Positions 22,990 through 34,346 of a stretch of 64,000 nucleotides of DNA are shown here, in pieces. Origin of the DNA: Malachius bipustulatus (Eukaryota > Arthropoda > Insecta > Coleoptera > Melyridae); the NCBI GenBank assembly GCA_910589415.1, contig OU342630.1:66150186-66214185 (forward strand), given 5' to 3'. Under the pieces are notes generated by a model. The model ran no database searches and was not told the origin of the DNA. It saw only the letters and a list, made by a program, of their open reading frames with translations. Positions within the stretch are counted from its first letter, which is position 1; the number at the start of each line of letters is the position of its first letter. Position numbers and translations under genes: made by a program.

Positions 22990-24950
22990 AGAGGAGACAA
23001 ATTTTTTTAATAATGTTTGTGTAGGTATCTTTGTAGTTGTACACCTCTTTAAACAACGAAACTTTAATTTTACGCAAAAAATATTTCGTAATTATTGTTG
23101 GTTTTATCAAAGAAACTTATTCGCCAATAATATCAGTAATGGAATACAAACTGGAGGTTACTGATATTTATGCGATAATGGGAGGCGTAGTGTTTATTAT
23201 TACATACATCATACGTTAGCGCAGAGTTTTTTAATTGAATACAAATATGGAATGTCAGAAATGAAATAAATACAAAGATACAGGTACCTTTTTAATGAAT
23301 GGGATGAAATAATGTTTATAAAAAAAGGAAAAGTACATAAATTGAATATGTATTTATCTTTCAGCAAAGAATACTTCCCGTATCATAACGACTAGCTTTA
23401 ATCAGCAATAAATCTCCTAATACATCCATAGATTAATAAGCAAAATGAATTCATTTCGCATAAATTATGTCCACCTGCCCCACCGTGATGGTATCAGGTG
23501 TCGGCGGCGCTATGTCATACTCATACCTCTGGTACCCATACCATCACCCGTGGGGATTTACGGTGACTTGGTGATCTCTGACTCGGCCGCTTCAACTCTA
23601 CACCACAGGGAGATGCCACCGTCCCGGACCTGATAAAAGTTTTGAACGGTGGAACCGAGCGGACACTAAAATTCGGGTACCGTTATTCTCCAATCAGATG
23701 CACGCGATACCTGATTTCGGTACACGAACATGAGAAATCGACATGTTCAGTTGTGTTATTATGTAGGTAGAAGTGTAAGTTCAATTGTATATTCTCCGGT
23801 TTGATGACGTATAGGTACCCATTATTATAAGCACTTGAGGATAAAATTATTTTAAATACTATTTTTCCTGAAGGGAATTTAAATAATTATAAAGTATACT
23901 TACAGATGTCTCATACATAAACAAATGTACCTAATTAACATGAGACTTATTATAATGATACTCGGGACATTTTGCAAAAAAAAATTGACAGGTAGATTAT
24001 TTTAGTTTAAAAATTGCATTTTTTTAGTGGTTAAAATCACAACCGCCACTTGCCACTTCATAATTACTTAATAAATAAGTACGTATACCTATTATCTTCA
24101 TTTTTCGAGTTTAATACGCACGAGAATCTCCGCCCTCTTAAGAGATTCTTAAAAGATACACGAAGTCGGTTAAATTGTGGCAAGGCTGTGAATTTTTTGG
24201 TGACTAACATGTCTAGGTTCTTATACCAGAAATAATCGGTGGTATTAGTAATAATTTTTTAAATTAACAGAGTACCTATCTAATAAGTATCTAATCTAAA
24301 GTAGCTCATAACTAGCTGGTCCTCTCTTACTTAAGGAGTCAGATGTAATTTCTTGAAGGTAAACTGGAATTGTTCTTGGATAAAGTCATGGCAGCCACAG
24401 GTTGTCAGAAAATAACTTCAATAGTTTTTGAGAAAAAAGCACGCACAACGGCTGATCTTAGAAAAAACGGGAAATTTAATTGACAGAATTAATTAGGTAT
24501 TTGTTGTAGATATTTTTATATATTTTTACGCGTATCAAAAAGTGGTAATGGCTTCGTCATTCGATTTTTTAAAAGCTCAATCTGCTGAAATGGGAGAAAA
24601 TACCATTTCGCTTTAAATTATATTAAATCAGATTCACAAAGAAAATACTGATGCTTTACTTCCTTTAAAAAGATAAAGACACAGGCATGATATATACCAA
24701 GTTAAAAAAATTAGATTAGGTAGCTAGGTATTAACAGGTGAACCTTACTCCATCTTTTAAAATTCTCCCGCAGTTCACACGCGCGCTACTTCCCCTTTCG
24801 TAGCCTGTGCTCCTCTGTTCAATTCATCACCGGCTCTCAACTAACTTCGCGTCGTGTCTTCACCTGCAGCTAATAAAAAAAATCTTGTAGGTATCAAGAT
24901 TATGTCATCCTTGACGACTCAGCACAATTTTTGCACGTCCTCTGCGCGAA
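22990..24950. other. AT-rich region with one GC-rich patch (23460-23770)
   Basis: The patch 23460-23770 is clearly GC-richer than its surroundings. Within it, a frame from about 23582 to 23766 is open (reading GDATVPDLIKVLNG...), preceded by CACCACAG, which could be a splice acceptor. I do not recognise the product. It may be an exon or a regulatory element. The rest is unremarkable. Confidence 0.35.
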
Positions 24951-24959
24951 TTTTTTCTA

Positions 24960-26140
24960 AGTAATTTTTGCGAATTGCGTTTCCCCTTTCGCCTGTCAAT
25001 AATTTGGTATTTGACCTTTCAGTAAGAAATTTTATCTTTCATTTTTACGTTTTTGGGTTGTGGTGCATTATCACTCACTCTGATTTTTGGGAAAATTTCT
25101 ATATAGGGGGCAAGATTACCTTAAAAATAGACGATATAAGCAAAAAAAGTTGCGAACGGTCAATAAATTCACAAAAAAAAACCACTTAAAAGCTCAACTT
25201 TTGGTCCAAATTGATGATCGTTTATCACGATTTTCTAGGCAAAGTATAACGCTGCACTGTCAACACTCCTTAAATAAGTAACTAGAATAATACATTTCCT
25301 GAACTTGTTTTAACAGTTTCATTTCTTAAATGTGTAGGATAACTTCTAAAAATGGTTTTTAATTTTCGATGATAATTAATTAAACTGACATAACCTTTAA
25401 TGAGTTGAATAATTCACAATAAAGCCGTGAGGCAATAATCGAAATGTCAACAATGCCATTCATGGACACTTCAATAAAATATAATGTTTTGCGACGTTGT
25501 CACGTTGTTATGGTCAATAATATATTATTTTAAAATTAAAAACTCATGTTTTATGATGTGATTTTTTATAAGAGGAAATAAATCAAAATCAAAAATGTGT
25601 TTTATTTTGTTAATTATGGATTGGTACATTATCAGTCTGAAAATATTCAAACATAACTTTAATAACTAGTCTTATGGCCCATTATCTATTTGACGGCCTC
25701 TGTGATATTTTCCTTGCCCTCTCGCATGGACCATTTATAACTTTTGATGTATTTCTGAATAGAAATATTTGAAATTTTAAAATTAAAACAATAACCTTCG
25801 CAAAATACACCAAATATTTTTATTTCACAAGATGTTAGTAATAAATAATAGATATGACAACGCTGCACAACATGATCATTCTCAGTTCTACGAATCTGTC
25901 AGTTTAGTAAATTTAACTGGACATGAAGTGTAATTTTTGGGCAATTTTGCGATATTTCAAAATCAATTTTCTCGATATTTTATTAACGGTTCGCAATTTT
26001 TTTTCAAGATATCATCTAAATTGAGCGTAAATTAACGACTCATGCAAAAAAAATTCCAAAAATCGGAGTGAGCTATAATGCACCGTCCCCCGTTTTTGTA
26101 TAAAAAAATTACGTTTGCAAATTTCGTTCTGCTTAAGTTC
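24960..26140. repeat. Old inverted repeat, probably a decayed foldback element
   Basis: About 25010-25270 pairs imperfectly with the reverse of 25860-26110: both strands give the words GGTGCATTAT, CTCACTC and GATTTTTGGAA in order, followed by TTGCGAAC and GGTCAATAAA/CGTTAATAAA. The outer boundaries and target duplication are not clear. Confidence 0.5.
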
Positions 26141-28755
26141 AAACCCCGACTAGCATTATCGATACATTCCTTGTCGCAAAGATTTGTAGCATTTATTGGA
26201 AAACGATAAGCCAGAAGCATCAGGTATTTCAGATCAGAATAGTTAAGTAGGATCGTGTAACAAGTTAATTTTCTAGTTTTCCAAGAGTCGACCAGGAGCA
26301 ATTATTATTGAGATGATTGAAAACGGTAAAACAGCTCTTCGATAATAATTATTAAATCCAGCTCTACCGCAAGATGACAGGAGATCACATATACCAGTTA
26401 TTTACACCTAATACAACTCCACGGGAATATTTCCATATTACTGGTTTTGACAACTATTTGATTAAGAAAGGTGACACCTACATGCTGAGACTGCATAAAT
26501 TTTAACGATATGTGATACTTTCCCGTTATCAATACAGTCCGAGGTCATGATTGTTGTCTTCAATGTTGTGGTTACCTTGACGTGATACCGTTACCTGTTA
26601 CTGCATATACAGAGCTTATAAAGTAAGAGTCCTCGAGCACGAGAGTTATGTGGTAATTTCTATTATTTGTTATTACAGGCTATGTTTTATAAAAATGTAT
26701 CAATCTGGCATACGTAATAAGAATGTCTAGTCGATGTGACAGTGATAATGGTAATAAATCACCAGTACAAATAGAATTGCATATTTGTGCTTTTATAATA
26801 TAGTTTGCAAGCGATAAATTACATTTATTACTACTTCTTAGCATTGTTTTTCAATTTCCTACAGTAATTATATAAAATAGAAACATTTATTATGTTCTTA
26901 TGTTAGAAATTATGAAGAAGGCAAGCTTTCCATCATGAATTGCGTTACTTTGTTTTTTGAAGTAAAATTCTAAATAGCTTAACGTGATGGTATACTTTGC
27001 TTTAGTAATGTTTCAGTAAAACATCATTTAAAACTTGAAATATACGACCCTCTTCATATTTTTCTTCTCTTTTCAATAATTCATATTATGTTTGATATAT
27101 TATGGTAAAATAAATAAATGTGAAATAGGTATAAATTAATCATGTTAAAATAAATTCTATTAAATTTTATTATGTAATTTCTAATTCTAGATATTTTTAT
27201 TTTTTTATAATTATCTTATTTTCTAGATAATTCTAGAAAGTATAAAGTTGCGTTTGAAACTAAACAGACTTTGAAATAATCACATACGGTCATATCTCGT
27301 ATTTATACATGAAATCCCAGCATTGTTGAAAATAAATCTGAACGTGCATGGCAGCCGAATCCAGTCTTGATCGATCGATTCTATTCTTTCTCCCGAGCAT
27401 CCAAAGTCTCTATACATCGAATTTATCTGTCGCCGAAGAGGGAACCCCTTTCTATAGGGGAAGTTTCTTCAATAACACACGCGATTAATGGTTAATCCTG
27501 TCTGCTAGCGACGTCCTGCAATCACCGTTCCGGGGATAAATCAGCTAGGTAACCGGTAAGAGTGAGATAGTCACTCCCGGTCCAGACATAGGCCGAGGGT
27601 TCGTTGTCTTGGCCAGATTCCCACAGGGGATGATATATGAGACTGCCGGGATGGTTCTACAGGGAATCCCCGTGTTATTGGGACATTTGGAATATCCCGG
27701 ATACGCACAATATGGCTAAAAAAGTCTTGTAAGAAATCTGTCTCTAGATAATCTTCCTATTATTGCAACTTCAGGACTTGTCAGCAAGTTTTCGTGAATT
27801 ATGAAACATATATTATGCAACTTGCATGATAGTTTCTCCGCTCCTAAGAGGAAGGGTTTCATTAATTACTCGCCAAATTAAAGAAGCTCAATTTTTTTAT
27901 AGGCGAAATAAAAATTATTAGTAGATACTAATTAAAGTTTGATTAAAAATGAAGAGTTGAAATAAAAAGGTTCCCATCACAGTATCTAGAACGGTATCAA
28001 TTTATAAACAAGTTATGTATAACAAGATAGTTAATAAATCACCTTGAATATAGTTATGTAGGAATTTTAGCGGTGACATATCGTAGCCATATTAGGCTTC
28101 TGTCTGGCGGTTACAATGCGAACCTGGGCTAATTATTCATAGCGAGCGGATTCGCCCTGAAATGTGCAACGACTGCTAGGATTTATTACTAATTGTTCGC
28201 TTACAGACCAGCAGTCTTCGCCTGGAACTGTTATGGAGGCCCTAATAGCACAGATAAATCACCGCGATTAGTAATCGTTACACTACCTGTCACATTACAA
28301 GCCGCAACTACTACTACAGTAAGTACGACTGGATGTTCCTATTCCAGGCGCTAAATTACATTTAAATATTATGATTGCACTTCTTATTGCCCACCGGTGA
28401 ATAAATCAAGAGCGTAGTTTCTCTCGCGTCTAACAGAACTTTCAAGATTTGAGATGCTTGAATTTGTTTGTTCAAGAAGTTTCATACTGGGTTGAAATTG
28501 GCATCTATATGCTTTTCTATGTTTTCACCAATTTTAACATAACCATGATTTTTTAATTGCATAACTAATTTTTTAAATATTTCGGTTTTGAGCTCTTTTA
28601 TTGAGATAAAAGACACTAAAAAATTTGTAACCAACGATGCAACAGCGGTTACATTGTATTGTTAATACATTACTTTTGTTACTCTGCAATATTAACTGGA
28701 GGACGTCATATCGTCGTTCGTTCCTCATAATATGGCCTACGCAACTATACATCGG
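26140..28755. other. Intergenic desert with GC-richer islands
   Basis: No coding feature. Two islands (27340-27700 and 28080-28330) are more GC-rich and information-dense than the surrounding AT-rich DNA; they could be conserved regulatory DNA, but I can only see composition. Confidence 0.35.
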
Positions 28756-28760
28756 TACGG

Positions 28761-28901
28761 AAATTGTGTTCAGTAACTGACATTTCCAAAAAAGTAATTT
28801 CAGAGAAGCGGCAAGCAGAAACTTTCGTTGCGAGAAAAATTTTCCGCTTGCCGCTTCTCCGAAATTGCTTTTTTAGTACTGTCAGTTACTATACACAATT
28901 T
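28761..28901. mobile_element. Short foldback MITE (141 bp)
   Basis: AAATTGTGTTCAGTAACTGA at the left pairs with the reversed right end (AAATTGTGTATAGTAACTGA). The pairing continues inward to AGAGAAGCGGCAAGC / GCTTGCCGCTTCTC. The loop is about 25 bases. No clear target duplication. Confidence 0.7.
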
Positions 28902-28904
28902 ACA

Positions 28905-31600
28905 TACTAATGTATACTCCAATTTATGTTTTTTTTTTTTTAATTATAACGATTACTTCGCATTTCTTTCTCATTCTACGCGGGATTTAAGCACCCAAGC
29001 CTAGAAAAGTAAAGCACGAAGTAGGGAGAAGATCTTGGTTTTCAGCGGCAGGTCATGACTTCTGAAGACAGTGCCATAAATGCTGCCTTAAAACAAATAT
29101 TTTTATATCAAAAAATTTCATGAAGCACAATAATAAAATGGCGGAAATAACATATATTCAAAATTGCACCAATAATAATTCATGAAAAATCAACTCTGGG
29201 GATTAATGCTCGAGGTACGGTTTTTTAAGATATGATTCGTGATTACGAATCGTAAATAATGATGCAATGAAACAATAAATCAGACGGCGGCGGTACTGTA
29301 TTTTTTACGGGGAGGGGGGGAGTGCTGTCCGACGAGTGTCATCTTGTCCCTCTCAGACATTGTGATTAATTATTGTAAAATAGCAGCTTTCTCTAGAATA
29401 ATTTTGTTCGTATTAAAGAATTATTCAAACTCACTGATTTTCTAAGTTATGGCATTTGTTAGATATTGTTTACCGCGTGTTGGCGCCCCCATCGTAACCC
29501 CCAAGCCGTCAGCGTCCCTAGGAAACTGCCTATATTGCCTTTTGGATAATCAGGCTCTACCTCTCGAAAGTACTTCATAACTCTTATTCGTTCTGTGTAT
29601 TGGAGTGATACTCTCCGCACTCGCAATTAGTACTGGCTCTTGTAACTGGCCCCTCCCGTAGCATGCGAGCGTGTCCGACTATTCCCCCCTTTTCTATTCC
29701 ACATCACTTCTTGTAATCTGTTTGCAGGACCTATTGCCAGCTCATTAATATATGCATAACTGTAGAGGTGGCAACTTAAATGCATGTTCAATGAGGTGGT
29801 ATTCATTGCAGTGTCATTCAACAATGAAGTATGGTAACACGTAACTCCTACCCCCATACAGCCAATGGTCGATTAGTACCTTAACATACACAAAGCGCTC
29901 TCATCAATTCGTCCAGCCTGCAGGGTCCTTAGATCAGAGGTCATCCATCTTTAGTAAAATCAAGTTTTGAAATTGATTAATAAGGTAATTTGGAAATATC
30001 ACCAGTTTTGAACAATTAACTTAACTTCTATAAGAAAGTTTTTGCTTATTACAGGTGAAATTAAGAATCTAACTTTTAAACTTTATTATTCCTAACGATT
30101 TCGTAGAGACAATGCTAGGAGTAGTAAAAAACAATTTCACAAGAGTATGTTGTCTACTATGTTGTGAATACGATAATCTTAGAATGCTTCCTTACAATCT
30201 TCCTGCTCAGCGTGAATGTAATAAGGAAGGAGTTACGATACGGCCAGTCCTTGTGGCTCGCGAGAGGTGGTAATAACGACATCCTACCGCCCCCGCAGGA
30301 TGCCATCACGCCAGATAATGAGTACAGCAAGATCAGCTAGACATATGTATGGTTATGTGGCGAGTGCATGGTGAGTCCTGGAATTGCACATCTCGCATTA
30401 TACCAAATATAGCTTACACAAGACAGGATGTAAAGGAGATTAAAGATTAATCTTATGAATTGCTGATAAATTTGCTTCACTCTGCTTGCATGTATAATTT
30501 GTATTATTAATGATTGAACTACTCACTTAAACTTGAATTATTTTATTAACGTTGTACTTGGTACCTATTTATGTTCTAATTTTGTCCATTTAGGTTATTA
30601 AATTTTCAATAAACTTATATGTCTTATTTTCCTATTCTTCTTCCAAGTCTGTTGTTTAGTTTTTCGTTTGTCCATATTTATATTCGGCCGCAAGAATGTG
30701 GTTTTACACAAATTTATTCCTAAAAAATCTATGGTTATTTTGAAGACTACCTACAACTGGCCTAGGCCAGGATATAATTGGGTACAATCCTCCTATCTGA
30801 CCACAATTCTTTTATAATGACCTTTTATAATGTAGTTCTCACGCGGAAACATATGGCGTGTAATAATAAAGCCATTGAGTTTTTCATCTACGTTTAATAA
30901 TCATCAATCCTACATATATGATGGTGGATTAGCTAGGTATATGTGCGATCTTAGGATACCAAATAAGCGGTGTCTTAGAAGGTGTAATAAAAAAGATGAA
31001 GAGATTCCTGTAAAAGTTCACTTTAACTTATAAAGATATGAAGTGGTATGTTTGTTGCATGAAAATAAAATAACAATTACTAGTCAACTAAAGATACTTT
31101 GAAATTAAATCAAATTATCCGAAAAAACAAGACATATTTTCACCGAATAACGGCATGACGTAATATTGTTTGCCTTATGGTTTTTTTATAACATTCGGTT
31201 GCAAAAACAGGAGAATTAAATTTTGAATTATTCACTTTTATGGGGATAATAAAATTAGTGTAATTTTTGGTTTCAAATAAAATTTCGATTTTTTTAGGTA
31301 TTTACCTACCGAATGACATGAAAAGACAAAAAACAAACAAAAAAACAAACAACGAAGATCTAGTGGTTTTGAAAATTATTGGCCGTTTTTTTTTCAGAAT
31401 AATTCAGTTGCCTGAAATTTTCTAATATTTATTTAAGATTCTAGAAGTATAAAATGGTGCAGCTTTCCCAGAATTTAACTGACCTGGTATCTCATCGTTT
31501 TTTTGAATTCCAGTGGTGAGTATCGAATTGTTAACCACCTTGTTCGACTATAACTATCTTTGGCTGCTAATTCTTCATCATCATCTTTATTACCAATTAC
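28905..31600. other. Intergenic desert with GC-richer islands
   Basis: A G-rich run (GGGGAGGGGGGGAG) lies at 29310-29323. Islands at about 29460-29900 and 30230-30420 are less AT-rich than their surroundings. No exon, RNA gene or repeat boundary is supported. Confidence 0.35.
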
Positions 31601-31610
31601 CAGCCATACA

Positions 31611-32230
31611 AGCTAGCGATTCTTCATAAACTCTCCAAACGCGACTTCAATTCTCGGAGGAACCCATGTATGGCGCTTCTTGGAAACGTTCCAGAGGAGA
31701 CAATAATTATTGTTTTTTTTTTTTTTTAGTGATGAAGCCAATTTTCACTCCTGCATCCATCAACAAATGGACAAATGGAACATGTGCTACTGTGTTGACA
31801 CCAATCACCAATTTGAAAATGAATCAAAGGCCTTTGCATTCATCAAAAGTCACGATGTGGTGTGCAACTTTCACAGTGACAATGAATATGTACACCAGTA
31901 TGTGAACATGTTAAAGCGTTTTTTTTCACGAACTGAACTGATCTTAGGGGACGTTTAGTTAAAGCAGGAAGGATCAACGGCTCACACTTCAAGGGCATCG
32001 ATGGCTATTTTAAGGGAACACTTCTCGGAGCGGCTCATATCGATAAGGAAACATTTTGCGGAGCCCCCTCCCCGATTTGACCCCTTGGGATTTGTTTTGT
32101 GTGGATTTTTGAAATTCCGCGTTTATCTCATTCGTCCAAAGACTCTACAAGATCTTGTGGTCAACATCCGTGTAGAAGTTGCCAACATATTCGCTGATAT
32201 TAAGAAATGGATCGCACCTAGGTAGGATGA
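31611..32230 (+). pseudogene. Mariner-family transposase pseudogene
   Basis: SDEANFH at 31728-31748 matches the first catalytic block (SDExxF). A frame change leads to NQRPLHSSKVTMWC (31812-31864), the 'RPLHxxKVTVWC' block. A third frame from about 31957 reads STAHTSRASMAILREHFSER (from about 31980), corresponding to (QQD)GATAHTAxxSMxxLxxxFxxR; the residue expected to be the second catalytic Asp reads as Glu here. The next block (PPPRFDPLGFVLCGFLKFRVY) corresponds to RSPDLxPxDFFLWGxLKxxVY and is damaged at the third Asp. At least two frameshifts. Length from the first block to the end fits the C-terminal two-thirds of a roughly 340-residue enzyme. Confidence 0.85.
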
Positions 32231-32639
32231 TAAGGAAATTATTTCCATCGCCCTCGTTAAATCAGCCCAAACCGAAAAAGCAAACAGTGCAAGAATAGGT
32301 ACGTAAATACCTAAAGGTAAAATTGTTAGGAAATTAAATCGCAACTACGCGCCCTAAAATCCAATGAAATATTGAAGCCAACAAATTAGATATAGCCAAA
32401 AATACATCTCGATCCCGAAATAGCAAGCAGATGGAAATGCGAGATGAAAGTAAAGCCGGTGTAACTATAATAGGTCGAAACAATGAAAAGACGAAAACGC
32501 GTCGGCCGATTTTCCGTCGGAAAATTTAGGTAGTTCAGGTTCAGGACAATTCAGTAAGGTAGCCGCGAGGTCAACTCGCTAAATCTTACGAGAAGTGAGA
32601 TATGATAAGAAACAAATCACGATATAAGGCAGTGCCAAT

Positions 32640-34282
32640 AAGGTGCATTGTTACGTGTCGTGTTTAGAAAGCGGGCCACCGCTCCTATAAAAGCAGACGT
32701 CTTACAGCAGCTCCAGATAGATAGAGATCTAGGTATCTATCAATTTCAAATCACAATTCTAAATTTCCTCAATAAAATTCGACCAGAGATGGCATCATAG
32801 CGGACTCCGGTCGAATTTCCCTTATCTACCTTGGAAAAACTCCAGCGAAAATCCGAAAAGGGCAGAACATCGTTTCACGCCAATTTCTAATCACAATTCT
32901 AATAAAACTCGAGCAGAGATGGCATAGCGGACTCCGGTCGAGTTTCCTTTACCTATCCCAGGAAATCCCAGTGAAACATACTTCATTCGCGTCTCGAAAT
33001 CAATATTCGCAGTTGGCAATTTCTCGTCGAACCAATTCACTAGTAGATGGCAAAGCGCCTATCCTGAAGGAATTTCCTTCACAAATTAGGGAAAATCCAT
33101 TGACAAAATAGTTAGGGAAGATCTCTCTTCGAAACAAAATCCAAAAGACGGTCCAAAAGAGGCCAAATAAAGGTAGCCCAGTGAGGCAAAACGACAACAC
33201 AACAAATAAACAAAATGAGTTAAAACAACTATCATGAGTATGACGTCAATTCAGGAAAATCGCTTTCAAAAGAAAAAAGCAATTGGAAAGATATTCGTAT
33301 AATGTTTAAAGAGGAGCTAGCAATCAAAACAAACATGGCAACACTGCTCTCGATATCCAAGCCAAGCTAGCAATTCGACAAACAAACAAACATTTCCGCC
33401 ATATCCCGGATAGTCTGTAACCAAAACGGTTGTATTCTTTAATTAATTCAAGCAGTTGCTTGAAATGAAATCAAAGAAACCAGAAAAAGGAAATTAGGCA
33501 AAGGAAAACGTCGAATAGGTAATCAGACAGACATTTCCGCAATATCCCGGATAGTCTGTAACCAAAGTGGTTGTTGTCTTTAATTAATTCAAGCCGTTGC
33601 TTAAAGTGAAATCAAAGAAACCAGAAAAAGGAAATTAGGCAAAGAAAATCATTGAATAGGTAAACAGACAGACATTTCCGCCATATCCCGGATAGTCTGT
33701 AACCAAAGTGGTTGTACTCGTCAATTAATTCAAGCTGATGCTTGAAATGAAATCAGACAGACATTCCCGCAATATACAGGGTAGTAGTCTGTAAACGAAA
33801 CAAAAGCAAAACGAAATAATAAGAAAGCACAGGTGTGCAAAAGAGTGGAATCCGAAATGGATTGGAGTTTGAAAAATGCATGAAAGGGATTCATCATTCG
33901 CTTTCCATTGTTTTGTACTCTCTATGCAAAATCACAGCCCCTCTCGCCCTTCACCATTTTAAGCTCTTGCAAACAAATTCTCTCGCTCATCACTCGCTTT
34001 TAGACATCCGATAGGAAGTCCACCGTTAACAACAAGTCTCAGTTAATTCCCCGCTTTTCTGTGGGAAATCCCAATCAACCGAGATACAATGAGTCATAGT
34101 AGGTTATTTTGCGCATCCGTTTCGGCCATAGTAATCCTGGCATACCTCAATCAAAGAGCAGGGGTGACTACGGTAAAAAACTACGGTAAACACAACGTAA
34201 GAAATCACAACGGTCCTATTAGGGGAAACCCAGAGGTAAATAGACGATCACAGTGGTTTTTCGCGAAAGTCGATGGGGCCCG
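32640..34282 (+). mobile_element. Dispersed repeat, copy 2, with promoter-like start and tandem leader repeats
   Basis: From 33400 to 34282 this matches copy 1 (1-795) closely and in the same orientation, and both copies end at GCCCGGGTC. It has 141-bp tandem units: GTCTGTAA at 33413, 33554 and 33695, with a shortened last unit at 33787. Upstream, outside the part visible in copy 1, are a TATA-like CTATAAAAGC at about 32695 and three leader repeats of about 130-138 bp, each with AGATGGCA...GCGGACTCC or a variant (near 32787, 32917 and 33055). I infer an LTR-type promoter and leader, but no primer-binding site or second LTR could be proven. Confidence 0.5.
32690..32706 (+). promoter_or_regulatory. 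TATA-like box of the dispersed repeat
   Basis: CTATAAAAGCAG in a GC-rich setting, placed upstream of the tandem leader repeats. It resembles the core promoter of an LTR or of a polymerase II gene. Inferred only. Confidence 0.35.
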
Positions 34283-34346
34283 GGTCCTCTGCGTTATAAT
34301 TATACTGGTAAGGATCATGAAAAACGCCAAAAATCGTATTTTTTAG
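34089..34346 (+). CDS. Short ORF of the dispersed repeat (85 codons)
   Basis: The reading starts MSHSRLFCASVSAIVILAYL and runs on through VTTVKNYGKHNVRNHNG. One extra A relative to copy 1 fuses what are two frames there. The last ~25 codons (after 34275) lie beyond the end of similarity to copy 1, so the true element ORF, if any, stops earlier or continued in an intact relative. Family unknown; the hydrophobic N-terminus followed by a basic, glycine- and asparagine-rich part is all that can be said. Confidence 0.3.
   Translation: MSHSRLFCASVSAIVILAYLNQRAGVTTVKNYGKHNVRNHNGPIRGNPEVNRRSQWFFAKVDGARVLCVIIILVRIMKNAKNRIF

Noticed and set aside
32459..33000. Possible complete 5' LTR (TGTAAC or TGTTAC start, TATA box)
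   Set aside because: No second LTR, no convincing primer-binding site and no target duplication could be shown, so only a promoter-like feature is reported.
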